NCBI RefSeq assembly: GCF_007829335.1
Contig: NZ_VIWO01000003.1
Span: 434,001-498,000, forward strand
Source: Chitinophaga polysaccharea
GTDB taxonomy: Bacteria; Bacteroidota; Bacteroidia; Chitinophagales; Chitinophagaceae
Length of the DNA stretch: 64,000 nucleotides
Direction: 5' to 3'
In this document: positions 16,880 through 26,011 of the stretch, piece after piece
Position numbering within the stretch: position 1 is the first letter of the stretch
Layout: every line of letters begins with the position of its first letter
The notes under the pieces: generated by a model
Seen by the model: only the letters and a program-made list of their open reading frames with translations
What the model was told of the DNA's origin: nothing
The model's database searches: none
Position numbers and translations under genes: made by a program

Positions 16880-18652
16880 ATGACAACATTTGAATCACTG
16901 GGCTTACAAGAGTCCATCTTAAGGGGAATTACAGACCTGGGTTTTGTTTCCCCAACCCCCATCCAGGAACAGGCAATACCAGTATTGTTAGGAGGTGACC
17001 GCGATTTCGTAGGTCTTGCCCAGACGGGCACTGGTAAAACGGCAGCTTTTGGTCTGCCTTTGCTGCAACAGCTGGATCTGAAGATTAATAAACCACAGGG
17101 ACTGATCTTATGTCCTACCCGTGAACTTTGTCTCCAGATCACCAATGATCTGAAAAACTTTAGTAAATACCTCGGCGAAGTAAGCATCGTAGCGGTATAT
17201 GGCGGTTCCAGCATCGTGCAACAGCTGCGCGAGCTGAAAAGAGGTGTACACATTGTAGTGGCAACTCCGGGCCGTTTACTGGATATCATCGACCGTGGCG
17301 CCATCAACTTTGAAAATGTGCGTTACGCCGTACTGGATGAAGCAGATGAAATGCTGAACATGGGCTTCCAGGAAGATATCAACAGTATTTTATCTAATAC
17401 ACCGGAAGGTAAAACTACCTGGCTGTTTTCGGCTACTATGCCACAGGAAGTTCGCCGGATCGCCAAGAAATACATGGAAGATCCATTTGAACTGACTGTC
17501 GGTAGTAAAAACAGTGGTAACGTTAATATAGAACACGAATACTATGTAGTGCGTCCGCGTGATAAATATGCGGCCCTCAAACGTATCGTGGATTTCAATC
17601 CTGAGATTTTTGGTATCATCTTTACCCGTACCAAGATTGAATCCCAGGAAATCGCTGAATCGCTGATTAAAGATGGTTACAATGCGGATGCCCTCCACGG
17701 TGACCTGACCCAGCAACAGCGTGATAAGGTAATGAAGCGTTTTCGTGAAAGAGCCTTACAGGTATTGGTGGCTACCGATGTGGCAGCGCGCGGTATCGAC
17801 GTAGATAACGTAACGCACGTAATTAACTACGACTTACCGGATGACGTAGAAAACTATACCCACAGAAGTGGTCGTACCGGTAGAGCGGGGAAATCAGGTA
17901 TCTCTATTGCTATTATCAGCAGTCGCGATGTTGGTAAAATCCGCCAGATTGAGCGGGTGATCCAAAAGAAATTTGTGAAATCGGAAGTGCCGGATGGTTT
18001 TGCAGTATGTGAAAAACAACTGTTTGGCCTGGTGCATAAAGTACATAATGTTGTAGTAAACGATGAGCAGATCGAGCCTTATATGGAGCGTATCAATGAA
18101 GAGTTTGCAACAATGAGCAAGGAAGAGCTGATCAAACGTTTCGCTTCGTTGGAGTTCAACCAGTTCCTGGATTACTACCAGGATGCACCGGATCTCAATG
18201 CGAAGGACGATCGCCGTATAGGTGATGACAAGGGCCCACGCAGAAGCGACGGTAAATTTACCCGTTTGTTCATTAACCTGGGTTCAGTAGATGATTTCAA
18301 CCGTGGTGATATGCTCCGTTACCTGTGCGATAACACTGGTTTACGTGGTAATAAGATTGGCCGTATCGACCTGAAGGGCGTATATTCTTTCTTTGAGGTA
18401 GAGAACGACGAACTGGCGAAGGTAACAGAAGCTTTCAAGAAAGTGGAATACAATGGCCGTAGCGTGCGGATTGAAATGTCGCAGGATGGCGACAGACGGC
18501 CCCGTAGCGGTGGTGATCGTGGTCCACGCAGCTTCGACGGTAACCGTAAGAGAACCTGGAGTTCCGAAGGCGGTCGCCCGGGCGGTAGCCGCGGCGATAA
18601 GCGCGAGTCTTTCGGCAGCGGTAACAAACCTCCGTACAAAAAGAAATACTAA
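16880..18652 (+). CDS. DEAD-box RNA helicase with DbpA-like C-terminus
   Basis: 590 residues. Q motif FVSPTPIQEQ, Walker A AQTGTGKT (48-54), D153-E-A-D156, SATMP, and HRSGRTGRAG of the second RecA domain. Residues about 455-535 form a DbpA-type RNA-binding domain (KFTRLFINLGSVDDFNRGDM), then a glycine/arginine-rich tail. Such CsdA/CshA-like helicases remodel ribosomal RNA and mRNA, often at low temperature. The long basic tail agrees with RNA binding. Separate transcription unit, closed by a strong terminator. Confidence 0.93.
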   Translation: MTTFESLGLQESILRGITDLGFVSPTPIQEQAIPVLLGGDRDFVGLAQTGTGKTAAFGLPLLQQLDLKINKPQGLILCPTRELCLQITNDLKNFSKYLGEVSIVAVYGGSSIVQQLRELKRGVHIVVATPGRLLDIIDRGAINFENVRYAVLDEADEMLNMGFQEDINSILSNTPEGKTTWLFSATMPQEVRRIAKKYMEDPFELTVGSKNSGNVNIEHEYYVVRPRDKYAALKRIVDFNPEIFGIIFTRTKIESQEIAESLIKDGYNADALHGDLTQQQRDKVMKRFRERALQVLVATDVAARGIDVDNVTHVINYDLPDDVENYTHRSGRTGRAGKSGISIAIISSRDVGKIRQIERVIQKKFVKSEVPDGFAVCEKQLFGLVHKVHNVVVNDEQIEPYMERINEEFATMSKEELIKRFASLEFNQFLDYYQDAPDLNAKDDRRIGDDKGPRRSDGKFTRLFINLGSVDDFNRGDMLRYLCDNTGLRGNKIGRIDLKGVYSFFEVENDELAKVTEAFKKVEYNGRSVRIEMSQDGDRRPRSGGDRGPRSFDGNRKRTWSSEGGRPGGSRGDKRESFGSGNKPPYKKKY

Positions 18653-18674
18653 TTCCGTTACCGGAATAGCGATA

Positions 18675-18712
18675 AAAAGAAAAGGTGTCCAAGCGGGCAC
18701 CTTTTCTTTTTT
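18675..18712 (+). terminator. terminator after the helicase gene
   Basis: AAAAGAAAAGGTGTCC pairs with GGGCACCTTTTCTTTT around a 4-nt loop, with a run of T. Confidence 0.9.
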
Positions 18713-18792
18713 ATATCTTGTTGCATTGTATCTGTCATTTTCCCAAAAATTAAACTATCTTGTTAATAAAGACACCCAATTCACACGTTATT

Positions 18793-20745
18793 ATGACCGG
18801 AGATACTAATCGCACTATACAGTATGTAGAGCCCTTTACCCTGTTTTCTTCCACTGATATTACGTTGTTTCAGTCGGGATCACATTACCGGCTATACGAA
18901 AAATTTGGTGCCCACCCGATGGAGGTGGAAGGTGCCAATGGTACCTATTTTGCCGTGTGGGCGCCGGATGCTGCTTTTGTGGCCGTTATGGGTGATTTTA
19001 ACGAATGGGATCATTACTGTCATACCTTATTGCCCCGCTGGGACAATTCAGGCATCTGGGAAGGGTTTGTACCCGGTGTGAAAGCGGGGTCGTTGTATAA
19101 ATATTTTATCCGGTCTAACAGCGGTGAGGAGTTGATTAAAGGAGATCCTTATGCCAATTATTGGGAGGTGCGCCCAAAAACGGCTTCTGTTGTGCATCCG
19201 CTGGACTATGAGTGGGATGACAAGAAATGGATGACCCAACGACAGCGGCGTAATTCACTGAATAGCCCATTTGCTGTATATGAAGTGCACCTTGCTTCCT
19301 GGCGTCGCCCGGATCCGGCAGATCCGGAACGGGTATACTCTTACCAGGAGATTGCCGACATGCTGGTACCTTATGTAAAAGAGATGGGCTTTACCCATGT
19401 GGAGCTGATGCCGGTGATGGAGCATCCATTCGATGGTTCCTGGGGTTACCAGCTGACCGGTTATTTCGCGCCTACCTCACGCTATGGCACGCCACAGGAT
19501 TTCATGGAAATGGTAGAAGCATTCCACCTGGCGGATATAGGAGTAATACTGGATTGGGTGCCTTCGCATTTCCCGTATGATGCGCACGGGCTTTTCCGTT
19601 TCGACGGATCGCATGTGTACGAATATGCAGATATGCGCAAGGGTTATCATCCGGATTGGAATAGCTATATTTTTAACTACGCCCGTAACGAGGTACGTTC
19701 GTTTTTACTGAGCAATGCTGTTTTCTGGCTGGATCGTTTTCATGCCGACGGGTTGCGGGTAGACGCTATTGCCTCTATGATTCACCTGGACTATTCCCGG
19801 GAAAGAGGGGCCTGGGTCCCCAATGAGCTGGGAGGAAATGAGAACCTGGAAGCGATCAGCTTTTTGAAGAAGCTGAACGAAACCATTTATGCATTGTTTC
19901 CCGATGTACAAACTATCGCAGAAGATTCCACTTCGCATTATGGCGTATCGAGGCCTACGTTTATGGGCGGTTTGGGATTTGGTATGAAGTGGATGATGGG
20001 CTGGATGAATGATACGCTGGATTATTTCAAGAAAGATCCTATTCATCGCAAATGGTACCAGCATGATTTCACCTTCAGCATTGTATACGCATTTGGAGAG
20101 AATTTTATGTTGCCGCTGAGCCATGATGAAGTGGTGCATGGAAAATCTCCCATGATTTATAAGATGCCGGGAGATGACTGGCAAAAGTTTGCCAATCTGC
20201 GTTTACTATATAGTTATATGTACACGCATCCGGGCACCAAGTTATTATTTATGGGAGATGAATTCGGGCAAACGTCTGAATGGAATTTCCGTGGAGAGCT
20301 GGACTGGCACCTGATGCGGCATGCTACACACAAAGGATTACAGGCATTTGTAAAAGATTTAAACCAGCTATATACGCAGTCTACCGCCTTGTATGAACAA
20401 CAGTTTGACGCGGCAGGGTTTGAGTGGGTAGTAGTCAACGACTATGACAATTGTATACTGGGTTATGTAAGAAAAGGGAAAGAACCGGGAGATGTGTTAC
20501 TGGTGATACTGAATATGACGCCGGTAGTGCGGGAAAACTACCTGGTAGGATTGCCGGTCGCAGGTGAGTGGGTAGAAGTATTGAATAGTGATATGCCTGT
20601 ATATTATGGTAGTGGTGTGGTAAACACCGGTATATTAAGAACGGTGAAGCAAACATATAACGGCAGGGATTATACGCTATCCCTGCGTTTGCCGCCGCTG
20701 GGAGCTACCATATTGAAGTGGCAGCCAACAGCTTCCGGGAAATAA
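18793..20745 (+). CDS. glgB: 1,4-alpha-glucan branching enzyme
   Basis: 650 residues from the ATG at 18793; the in-frame ATG at 18760 would extend it into the upstream A/T-rich region. N-terminal CBM48 (GTYFAVWAPDAAFVAVMGDF), then the GH13 barrel with nucleophile D324 (GLRVDAIASM), acid/base E377 (TIAEDST) and D445 (LSHDEVVHGK), and the usual C-terminal beta domain. Makes alpha-1,6 branches in glycogen. No other glycogen genes are adjacent; a GH31 glucosidase lies 2.6 kb away on the other strand. Confidence 0.96.
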   Translation: MTGDTNRTIQYVEPFTLFSSTDITLFQSGSHYRLYEKFGAHPMEVEGANGTYFAVWAPDAAFVAVMGDFNEWDHYCHTLLPRWDNSGIWEGFVPGVKAGSLYKYFIRSNSGEELIKGDPYANYWEVRPKTASVVHPLDYEWDDKKWMTQRQRRNSLNSPFAVYEVHLASWRRPDPADPERVYSYQEIADMLVPYVKEMGFTHVELMPVMEHPFDGSWGYQLTGYFAPTSRYGTPQDFMEMVEAFHLADIGVILDWVPSHFPYDAHGLFRFDGSHVYEYADMRKGYHPDWNSYIFNYARNEVRSFLLSNAVFWLDRFHADGLRVDAIASMIHLDYSRERGAWVPNELGGNENLEAISFLKKLNETIYALFPDVQTIAEDSTSHYGVSRPTFMGGLGFGMKWMMGWMNDTLDYFKKDPIHRKWYQHDFTFSIVYAFGENFMLPLSHDEVVHGKSPMIYKMPGDDWQKFANLRLLYSYMYTHPGTKLLFMGDEFGQTSEWNFRGELDWHLMRHATHKGLQAFVKDLNQLYTQSTALYEQQFDAAGFEWVVVNDYDNCILGYVRKGKEPGDVLLVILNMTPVVRENYLVGLPVAGEWVEVLNSDMPVYYGSGVVNTGILRTVKQTYNGRDYTLSLRLPPLGATILKWQPTASGK

Positions 20746-21051
20746 AGAATAATGATTTTTATACGTTAATGTTAGGGCAGGCTTTAGCAAAGCCTGCCTT
20801 TTTTTATAAATAACCTGTTGATAGGCTATCTTTTATAAAAAGATTGGGCTATGCCGATACCTCATGTTGGATACTTGTTCGCTATAAATTTTAACACCGC
20901 TTTAAACCTTTTTATCTTTCATCGATCTATATTCAAGCTGTTCCGGAATAGCAATAACGATGGGGAAATGAGCGTTTTTATTATTACGTCAACTTTCAGC
21001 CAGATCGATCGAGCCATACTTTTTATTTAGTTATTTTAAAACCATTAATTT
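20746..21051 (+). other. 306-bp gap after glgB
   Basis: Holds the glgB terminator at 20775-20806. The rest is A/T-rich; I see no ORF and no convincing promoter for the following lipoprotein gene. Confidence 0.5.
20775..20806 (+). terminator. terminator after glgB
   Basis: GGCAGGCTT and AAGCCTGCC form a perfect stem with a 5-nt loop and seven T residues. Confidence 0.92.
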
Positions 21052-21960
21052 ATGAAAAACTTTCTCCGTAATTCGGGGCTAGGTTTAGTGATGGTAGCAG
21101 TGGCTGCCGTTTCACTCATGGAGGCCTGTAACAAGGATAATTCAGCCTCTACAAAGCCAATTGCCGCCAATCAGCAAAAAGTTAGTCTTTACCTTTCAGA
21201 TGATCCTGGATTTTTCGATAAAGTGTTCCTGGATATCCGTAAAGTGGAAGTGCTGGTAGATACGTGTGGAAAGACAGATGATGAAGGCTGGGATGATAAA
21301 GATCGCTGCTGGTGGGATGAAGATCATGACCATGACCGGGGTAGCAAGCCTGACAGCTGCCAGGTATGGGATTCCTTAGACATTCATCCAGGGGTATATG
21401 ACCTGTTAACCCTGCGTAATGGCGCCGATACACTGTTGGCCGGTGGCGCTGTTCACAAAGGTACTATGGAACGCATTCGTATTACCGTGGGCGACAACAA
21501 TTCGCTGGTTAAGAATGGCGTTACCTATCCGTTGAAATCCGTTTCTGGTCAGACTAAAATTATCGTAAGGGTACGTCACAACGAATGGGATGCGTTGACC
21601 ACCGACAATCTCCAGTTATGGCTGGATTTCGATGTACAACGTTCTATCATCAAAGTATGGGATGGCAAGTTTATTCTCCGTCCGTTTATCAATGTATTCA
21701 CTATTATTAAAATGGGTAGTATTTCCGGTAAAGTAACTCCTTGGGATGCATATCCGGTGATTTCTATCTACAACAGCAATAAAGATACATTGTACGCATT
21801 GCCATGGAGAGATGGCGGCTTCAAAGTACGTGGTTTGAAGGTAGGTAGCTGGAATGTATTTGTAAATGCTTCCAATGGTTACAAAGACACTACTGTTACC
21901 AATGTGTCGGTAGAACGCGGAAAAGATACCAGGATAGGAGATATCAAACTGCATAAATAG
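21052..21960 (+). CDS. DUF4382 lipoprotein
   Basis: 302 residues. A lipoprotein signal with C26 in LMEAC, then VSLYLSDDPGFFDKVFLDIRKVEV, the start of a DUF4382 domain. C-terminal residues about 220-300 look like a carboxypeptidase-regulatory-type beta-sandwich (GSISGKVTPWDAYPVISIYN). Residues 76-103 form an acidic insert rich in Asp, Trp, His and Cys (DEDHDHD, with C72, C86 and C103). Exported and membrane-bound; function unknown. Confidence 0.8.
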   Translation: MKNFLRNSGLGLVMVAVAAVSLMEACNKDNSASTKPIAANQQKVSLYLSDDPGFFDKVFLDIRKVEVLVDTCGKTDDEGWDDKDRCWWDEDHDHDRGSKPDSCQVWDSLDIHPGVYDLLTLRNGADTLLAGGAVHKGTMERIRITVGDNNSLVKNGVTYPLKSVSGQTKIIVRVRHNEWDALTTDNLQLWLDFDVQRSIIKVWDGKFILRPFINVFTIIKMGSISGKVTPWDAYPVISIYNSNKDTLYALPWRDGGFKVRGLKVGSWNVFVNASNGYKDTTVTNVSVERGKDTRIGDIKLHK

Positions 21961-22003
21961 TAAACTGTTTATTACCAGTTATCCTGAAGTTGACATTTAC
22001 ATG

Positions 22004-22037
22004 ATTAGCGCTGGCCCCTGGCTGGCGCTAATTTTTT
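22004..22037 (+). terminator. terminator after the DUF4382 gene
   Basis: ATTAGCGC and GCGCTAAT enclose a partly paired inner loop; six T residues follow. Confidence 0.85.
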
Positions 22038-22117
22038 ATATGTAAAAGGAAAACATCATTGAAGACGCCATCGTTTTATATGCATAAAATATATAAATTG
22101 TGGTAAAAGTAGTTAAG

Positions 22118-22717
22118 ATGAAACAGACATTCTTTTTATATCTGCTGTTGCAGCTGACGTTTGGAGTGGGTATGGCGCAGGTAAAATCCAACCAGCGGGA
22201 TGCCCAGCATCGTAAACAGGGGTACTGGGTAGAAGTAGTGGGAGAGGTAAGAGGAGAGCCGGGATACACCTGGGAAGGGGTATACAAAAACGATCGTAAA
22301 GAAGGAGTTTGGAAAAAGACTTCCGCCATCGGCAATCTGTTGGCAGAGGAAACGTATAAGAACAATGTGCTGGATGGCTATTGCAAGTATTACTATCCCA
22401 ATGGCAAGCCCAGTGAAGAAGGCGCTTATATGGCCACGGAAATCGACGGGCAACGGGACACGATTATGGTTATAGACCCGGTGACTAATGTAGAAACCCC
22501 CACGGAAATTGTACGTAAAGGAAATTCCGTGCGTAACGGCGTTTGGAAACTATATGATGAAGAAACCGGTAAGATGGTAAAGGAGTATTACAGGCGAGGA
22601 GATACCGTTACTGCGGAGGAGTTAGGGGATAGTACAACCGTAGAACCTGCGCCGGTAAAGAAAGCGCCGTTGCAGTTGCCTCATGAACATAATACCAGGC
22701 AGAAAAAGAAGGGTTAA
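22118..22717 (+). CDS. secreted MORN-repeat-like protein
   Basis: 199 residues from the ATG at 22118 (a GTG at 22100 is less likely). Signal peptide to about GMAQ. The pattern GYWVEV.., YTWEGVYKNDRKEGVWKK, KNNVLDGYCKYYYPNGKPSE and RNGVWKLYDEETGK is that of toxin-antitoxin YwqK/MORN-variant repeats: short beta-hairpins with G-W/Y-G. In Bacteroidota these are exported proteins of unknown role. Followed by a terminator. Confidence 0.75.
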   Translation: MKQTFFLYLLLQLTFGVGMAQVKSNQRDAQHRKQGYWVEVVGEVRGEPGYTWEGVYKNDRKEGVWKKTSAIGNLLAEETYKNNVLDGYCKYYYPNGKPSEEGAYMATEIDGQRDTIMVIDPVTNVETPTEIVRKGNSVRNGVWKLYDEETGKMVKEYYRRGDTVTAEELGDSTTVEPAPVKKAPLQLPHEHNTRQKKKG

Positions 22718-22731
22718 AAAATGAACAGGCC

Positions 22732-22778
22732 AAAAAACTAAAATGAACAAAAAGATTTGTCCATTTTAGCTTTTTTTA
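22732..22778 (+). terminator. terminator after the MORN-like gene
   Basis: AAAAACTAAAATG pairs with CATTTTAGCTTTTT around a 16-nt loop; a run of seven T ends it. Confidence 0.75.
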
Positions 22779-22858
22779 TGTAATTTCATTAAGAGGATTG
22801 AATTTTAGGACCCCATCAGTTGATTATTATTTTGTGTAAATCCTTTTAACTTGTTTGT

Positions 22859-23017
22859 ATGAAAAGCCTGACAATCAACCACGCGGAAAACTCTCCTGAA
22901 TTACATGGAATTGACTACAGCGGTACTTCCCGGATGGAGATGCTGTTCAGAGGTATTTTTATTTTCCTGGTGTTCTGTGCATTGGTATCGATATTTTTCC
23001 TGTCTATTTTTTATTAA
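22859..23017 (+). CDS. 52-residue single-span membrane protein
   Basis: Starts MKSLTINHAENSPELHGIDY, a polar half of about 25 residues, then one helix (GIFIFLVFCALVSIFFLSIFY) reaching the C-terminus: a tail-anchored layout. Flanked by terminators on both sides (22732-22778 and 23057-23094), so it forms its own unit, which supports a real gene. No family recognised. Confidence 0.55.
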   Translation: MKSLTINHAENSPELHGIDYSGTSRMEMLFRGIFIFLVFCALVSIFFLSIFY

Positions 23018-23056
23018 GCATAGATAACTATTATCTGCAGGCATTGCCCGTCAGAA

Positions 23057-23094
23057 AAAAGCGCAAGGATTTTTGTAATCCTTGCGCTTTTGTT
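23057..23094 (+). terminator. terminator after the 52-residue gene
   Basis: AAAAGCGCAAGGAT and ATCCTTGCGCTTTT form a perfect 14-bp stem with a 7-nt loop. Because of the A-run on the left it can also work on the minus strand and may end the GH31 transcript. Confidence 0.88.
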
Positions 23095-23370
23095 TTAGCA
23101 TGGACTTTACCCCATTGCTAAATTGATTTTTTCCTTTGAAATGCTTGTCAGTTATGCCTTTCAGAAGAAACTTACGTTTTCTTTTCCGCCTGCACTCTTA
23201 ATACAATGTTAACAGGTCATTCATTTTGTTCATTGTGAGTTTCAGGCGGTTACATATTTTGTACAATGATTTTTAGCATCTACTTTTATATATCTAAAGT
23301 TGGCATAGGTTATGAAACCGGCGCGAGATCTCTATCTGTAGTGCCTTTTCTTTTTTCCCCGCTTTTTTGT
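23095..23370 (+). other. gap before the GH31 gene, no gene seen
   Basis: A/T-rich. The minus strand contains only an 11-codon ORF (MNKMNDLLTLY). I see no promoter, repeat or RNA gene. Confidence 0.5.
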
Positions 23371-25767
23371 TTAGCTGATTTTTATTTCTTCAAAACTACG
23401 TGGTACCAGAATCGCCACCGTATTATCCGCTAGCGCATTTTCCGGCTGCCAGGCTACCGGCGCACCATCTACCATCAGCGAGGACGGCTTGAAGGGGAGT
23501 CCGTGTATAATGATCCGGTGGTTTTTATAGGCCGTTTCATAATTCACATAGAACTGCTTTCTCAGCTGAAACTGTTGTAGCGTAGAATGTTGTTTGAAGC
23601 GGATTACGTTGTATTGGCCGTTTTTATAACCGTAATGATCCCCGGCATCTTCGTACAACACGCTCTTTACTTCCTGGTCGCTGTAATATACATGCAGCAG
23701 CATTTCGGTAACCGACTTTTCCTGGGTGTATTGCATATCGGGATACTGCGGAATAACCGCACCTGCCTTTACAAACAAAGGCATTTCATCAAGCGGAGTA
23801 GGCACGGTAACTTCCCGGGCGCCGGTATATTGCTGGTCGTTCCAGAAATAATACCAGTTACCTGCAGGAAGGTACACACCTTTTTCTTTCATGCTTTTTT
23901 CACTGACATGGCTGATCAGCATGGAATCACCGAACATGAACTCATGTGAGCAGTTGTGGGTGGCCGGATCCTGCTGGGCTACAAATGCCAGCGGGCGGAG
24001 CATCGGCGTGCCGTGCGTAGCATATTGCCAGAAGGTGGTGTACAGGTAGGGTTGGAGCCGGTAACGAAGGGTAATGAACTTGGTGACCACTTTTTCGTAT
24101 TCCGGTCCAAAGCTCCAGGGTTCCTGGTTAAAACCGGTTTCATTACTGGCTGAGTGTGTACGCATCAGTGGATGGAAGACCGCCAGCTGAATCCAGCGGG
24201 TATACAGTTCGCCATCGGGTTCCCCGATAAATCCGCCGATATCACTACCGGTAAAAGAGATGCCGGATACGGCCAGGCGCTGGCATTGTACGCTGGCCAG
24301 CCAGAGATGTTCCCAGCTGGATACATTGTCGCCCGTCCATACGGAAGACCAGCGCTGTGCGCCAGAATAGCAGGAACGGGTGATCAGGAAAGAGCGGTGT
24401 GGCATGAGGTATTTTTTCATACCAGCGGCCGTGGCCTTGCTCATCAGGTGGCCATATATGTTATGCGCTTTACGGTGGCTTACTTCTTCTCCATCGTAGT
24501 CGTGGCGTACATCTTCGGGGAAAGTACCCATTTCAAAGACCGCCGGCTCGTTCATGTCGTTCCATACACCACGCACTCCTGTTTCTGCCAGGCTTTTGAA
24601 CAGGCTGCTCCACCATTCCCGCACTTCGGGATTGGTATAATCGGGGAATACGCATTTGCCGGGCCATACATCACCTTCCATGAGGGCGCCGTCGGCGCGT
24701 TTGCAGAAGTAGTTATTTTTAACTCCTTCCTGGTAAACCGCATAGTCGGGATCTACCTTGATTCCAGGATCTATAATTACGACCACTTTAAACCCTTCTG
24801 CTGCCAGTTCTTTTATCAGGCCTACCGGGTCCGGGAACCACTCTTTATTCCACGTAAAGCAGCGGAAGCCCTCCATATAATCGATGTCGAGGTAAATGAC
24901 ATCACAGGGGATCTTCCTGGTTCTGAATTCTTTAGCAATTTCTTTTACACGGGTATCGGGATAGTAGCTCCAGCGGCATTGGTGATATCCCAGTGCCCAC
25001 AGTGGAGGGAGTTCCGGTGTACCGGTAATTTTAGTATAGGATTCCGCCACTTCCAGCAGATCCGGTCCGTAAATAAAGTAGTAATTCATTTCACCGCCAC
25101 GGGCCCAGAAGCTGCAGGCATCTTCCCTTTCTTTTCCAAAATCGAAAATGGTGCGGAAGGTATTGTCGAAGAAAATGCCGTAGCCAATGCCATGGTGCAG
25201 CCCGTAATAAAAGGGAATATTGCGGTAGAGGGGGTCGGTATCTTTCTGATAGCCATAGGCGTCGGTACCGTAGTTTTCCAGGCGCTTGCCCCGCAGGTTC
25301 AGTTCCGTAGGTTTATCGCCCAGCCCATAGAAACATTCGCCTTCCTGTACGAGTTTGCTGCAATACTGGATCTTACCGCCTTTCAGCAGGTAATGCTGCC
25401 AGTGATAGCCCATTTCATCCTGGTTAATTACTTTGCCTTCTTTGTCGGAAATGGTGATACGGAGGTTGTCGCGGGCAATAAATACCCGGAGGGCATCGGT
25501 ATATATTTCAAAAGTTTCTTCCCATTCCTTGATACCAAACGAAATGGGCGATTCCTGCAATGTATCGCTGGTGGCGTAGGAGAAGTCGCGTTGAAAGGTT
25601 CCTTCCGCTGCATACCTGAAGCGGATAATTTTGTCGGCTATGACCCTTACTTCGAGTATCGTTTCAGTGGTATAAAAACAAAAGTAATTTCCTTCTTTTT
25701 TCCATTCCCTTATACTATCGGGATAATGTTTGGCGCCATATTTACTTGACGAGGTTTCAACTTGCAT
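23371..25767 (-). CDS. GH31 alpha-glucosidase
   Basis: 798 residues. N-terminal beta-sandwich, then the (beta/alpha)8 barrel with the family signature WNDMNEP (nucleophile D404), and GSDIGGF with the acid/base region. Closest in feel to cytosolic or periplasmic alpha-glucosidases; no clear signal peptide (starts MQVETSSSKYGAK). It cleaves terminal alpha-glucose from maltodextrin or related sugars. It stands alone on the minus strand, so any link with glgB is indirect. A plus-strand ORF of 531 codons opposite it is a shadow. Confidence 0.93.
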   Translation of the reverse strand: MQVETSSSKYGAKHYPDSIREWKKEGNYFCFYTTETILEVRVIADKIIRFRYAAEGTFQRDFSYATSDTLQESPISFGIKEWEETFEIYTDALRVFIARDNLRITISDKEGKVINQDEMGYHWQHYLLKGGKIQYCSKLVQEGECFYGLGDKPTELNLRGKRLENYGTDAYGYQKDTDPLYRNIPFYYGLHHGIGYGIFFDNTFRTIFDFGKEREDACSFWARGGEMNYYFIYGPDLLEVAESYTKITGTPELPPLWALGYHQCRWSYYPDTRVKEIAKEFRTRKIPCDVIYLDIDYMEGFRCFTWNKEWFPDPVGLIKELAAEGFKVVVIIDPGIKVDPDYAVYQEGVKNNYFCKRADGALMEGDVWPGKCVFPDYTNPEVREWWSSLFKSLAETGVRGVWNDMNEPAVFEMGTFPEDVRHDYDGEEVSHRKAHNIYGHLMSKATAAGMKKYLMPHRSFLITRSCYSGAQRWSSVWTGDNVSSWEHLWLASVQCQRLAVSGISFTGSDIGGFIGEPDGELYTRWIQLAVFHPLMRTHSASNETGFNQEPWSFGPEYEKVVTKFITLRYRLQPYLYTTFWQYATHGTPMLRPLAFVAQQDPATHNCSHEFMFGDSMLISHVSEKSMKEKGVYLPAGNWYYFWNDQQYTGAREVTVPTPLDEMPLFVKAGAVIPQYPDMQYTQEKSVTEMLLHVYYSDQEVKSVLYEDAGDHYGYKNGQYNVIRFKQHSTLQQFQLRKQFYVNYETAYKNHRIIIHGLPFKPSSLMVDGAPVAWQPENALADNTVAILVPRSFEEIKIS

Positions 25768-26011
25768 AATCTCTTTTTCTGGGTCCGTGGCAATATAATA
25801 CCGTGGTTTTAAATTACATAAAAAAATCAGACTAGTGGTAACGTATCGCGTTGGAGGCAGATATTTCTGCGTTTACCTGATTATTAGTATGCTTGACAAA
25901 AAATACTACAAAGTGATTCAATTACTCGTTAACTTCATATCAATATAATTACTTTTTGCTTTAACCTATTTTAGCAGGTGCACCTTTCCAGGAGCACCTT
26001 TTTATTGGCGA

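Noticed and set aside
23188..23223. 11-codon ORF MNKMNDLLTLY on the minus strand
   Set aside because: Too short and without context.
24154..25749. 531-codon plus-strand ORF opposite the GH31 gene
   Set aside because: Lies fully antisense to a gene with clear catalytic motifs; no domain or plausible composition of its own.
25978..26003. Inverted repeat AGGTGC/GCACCT with T-run on the plus strand
   Set aside because: No plus-strand gene ends upstream; only a 6-bp core stem, and the minus-strand version lacks a T-run.
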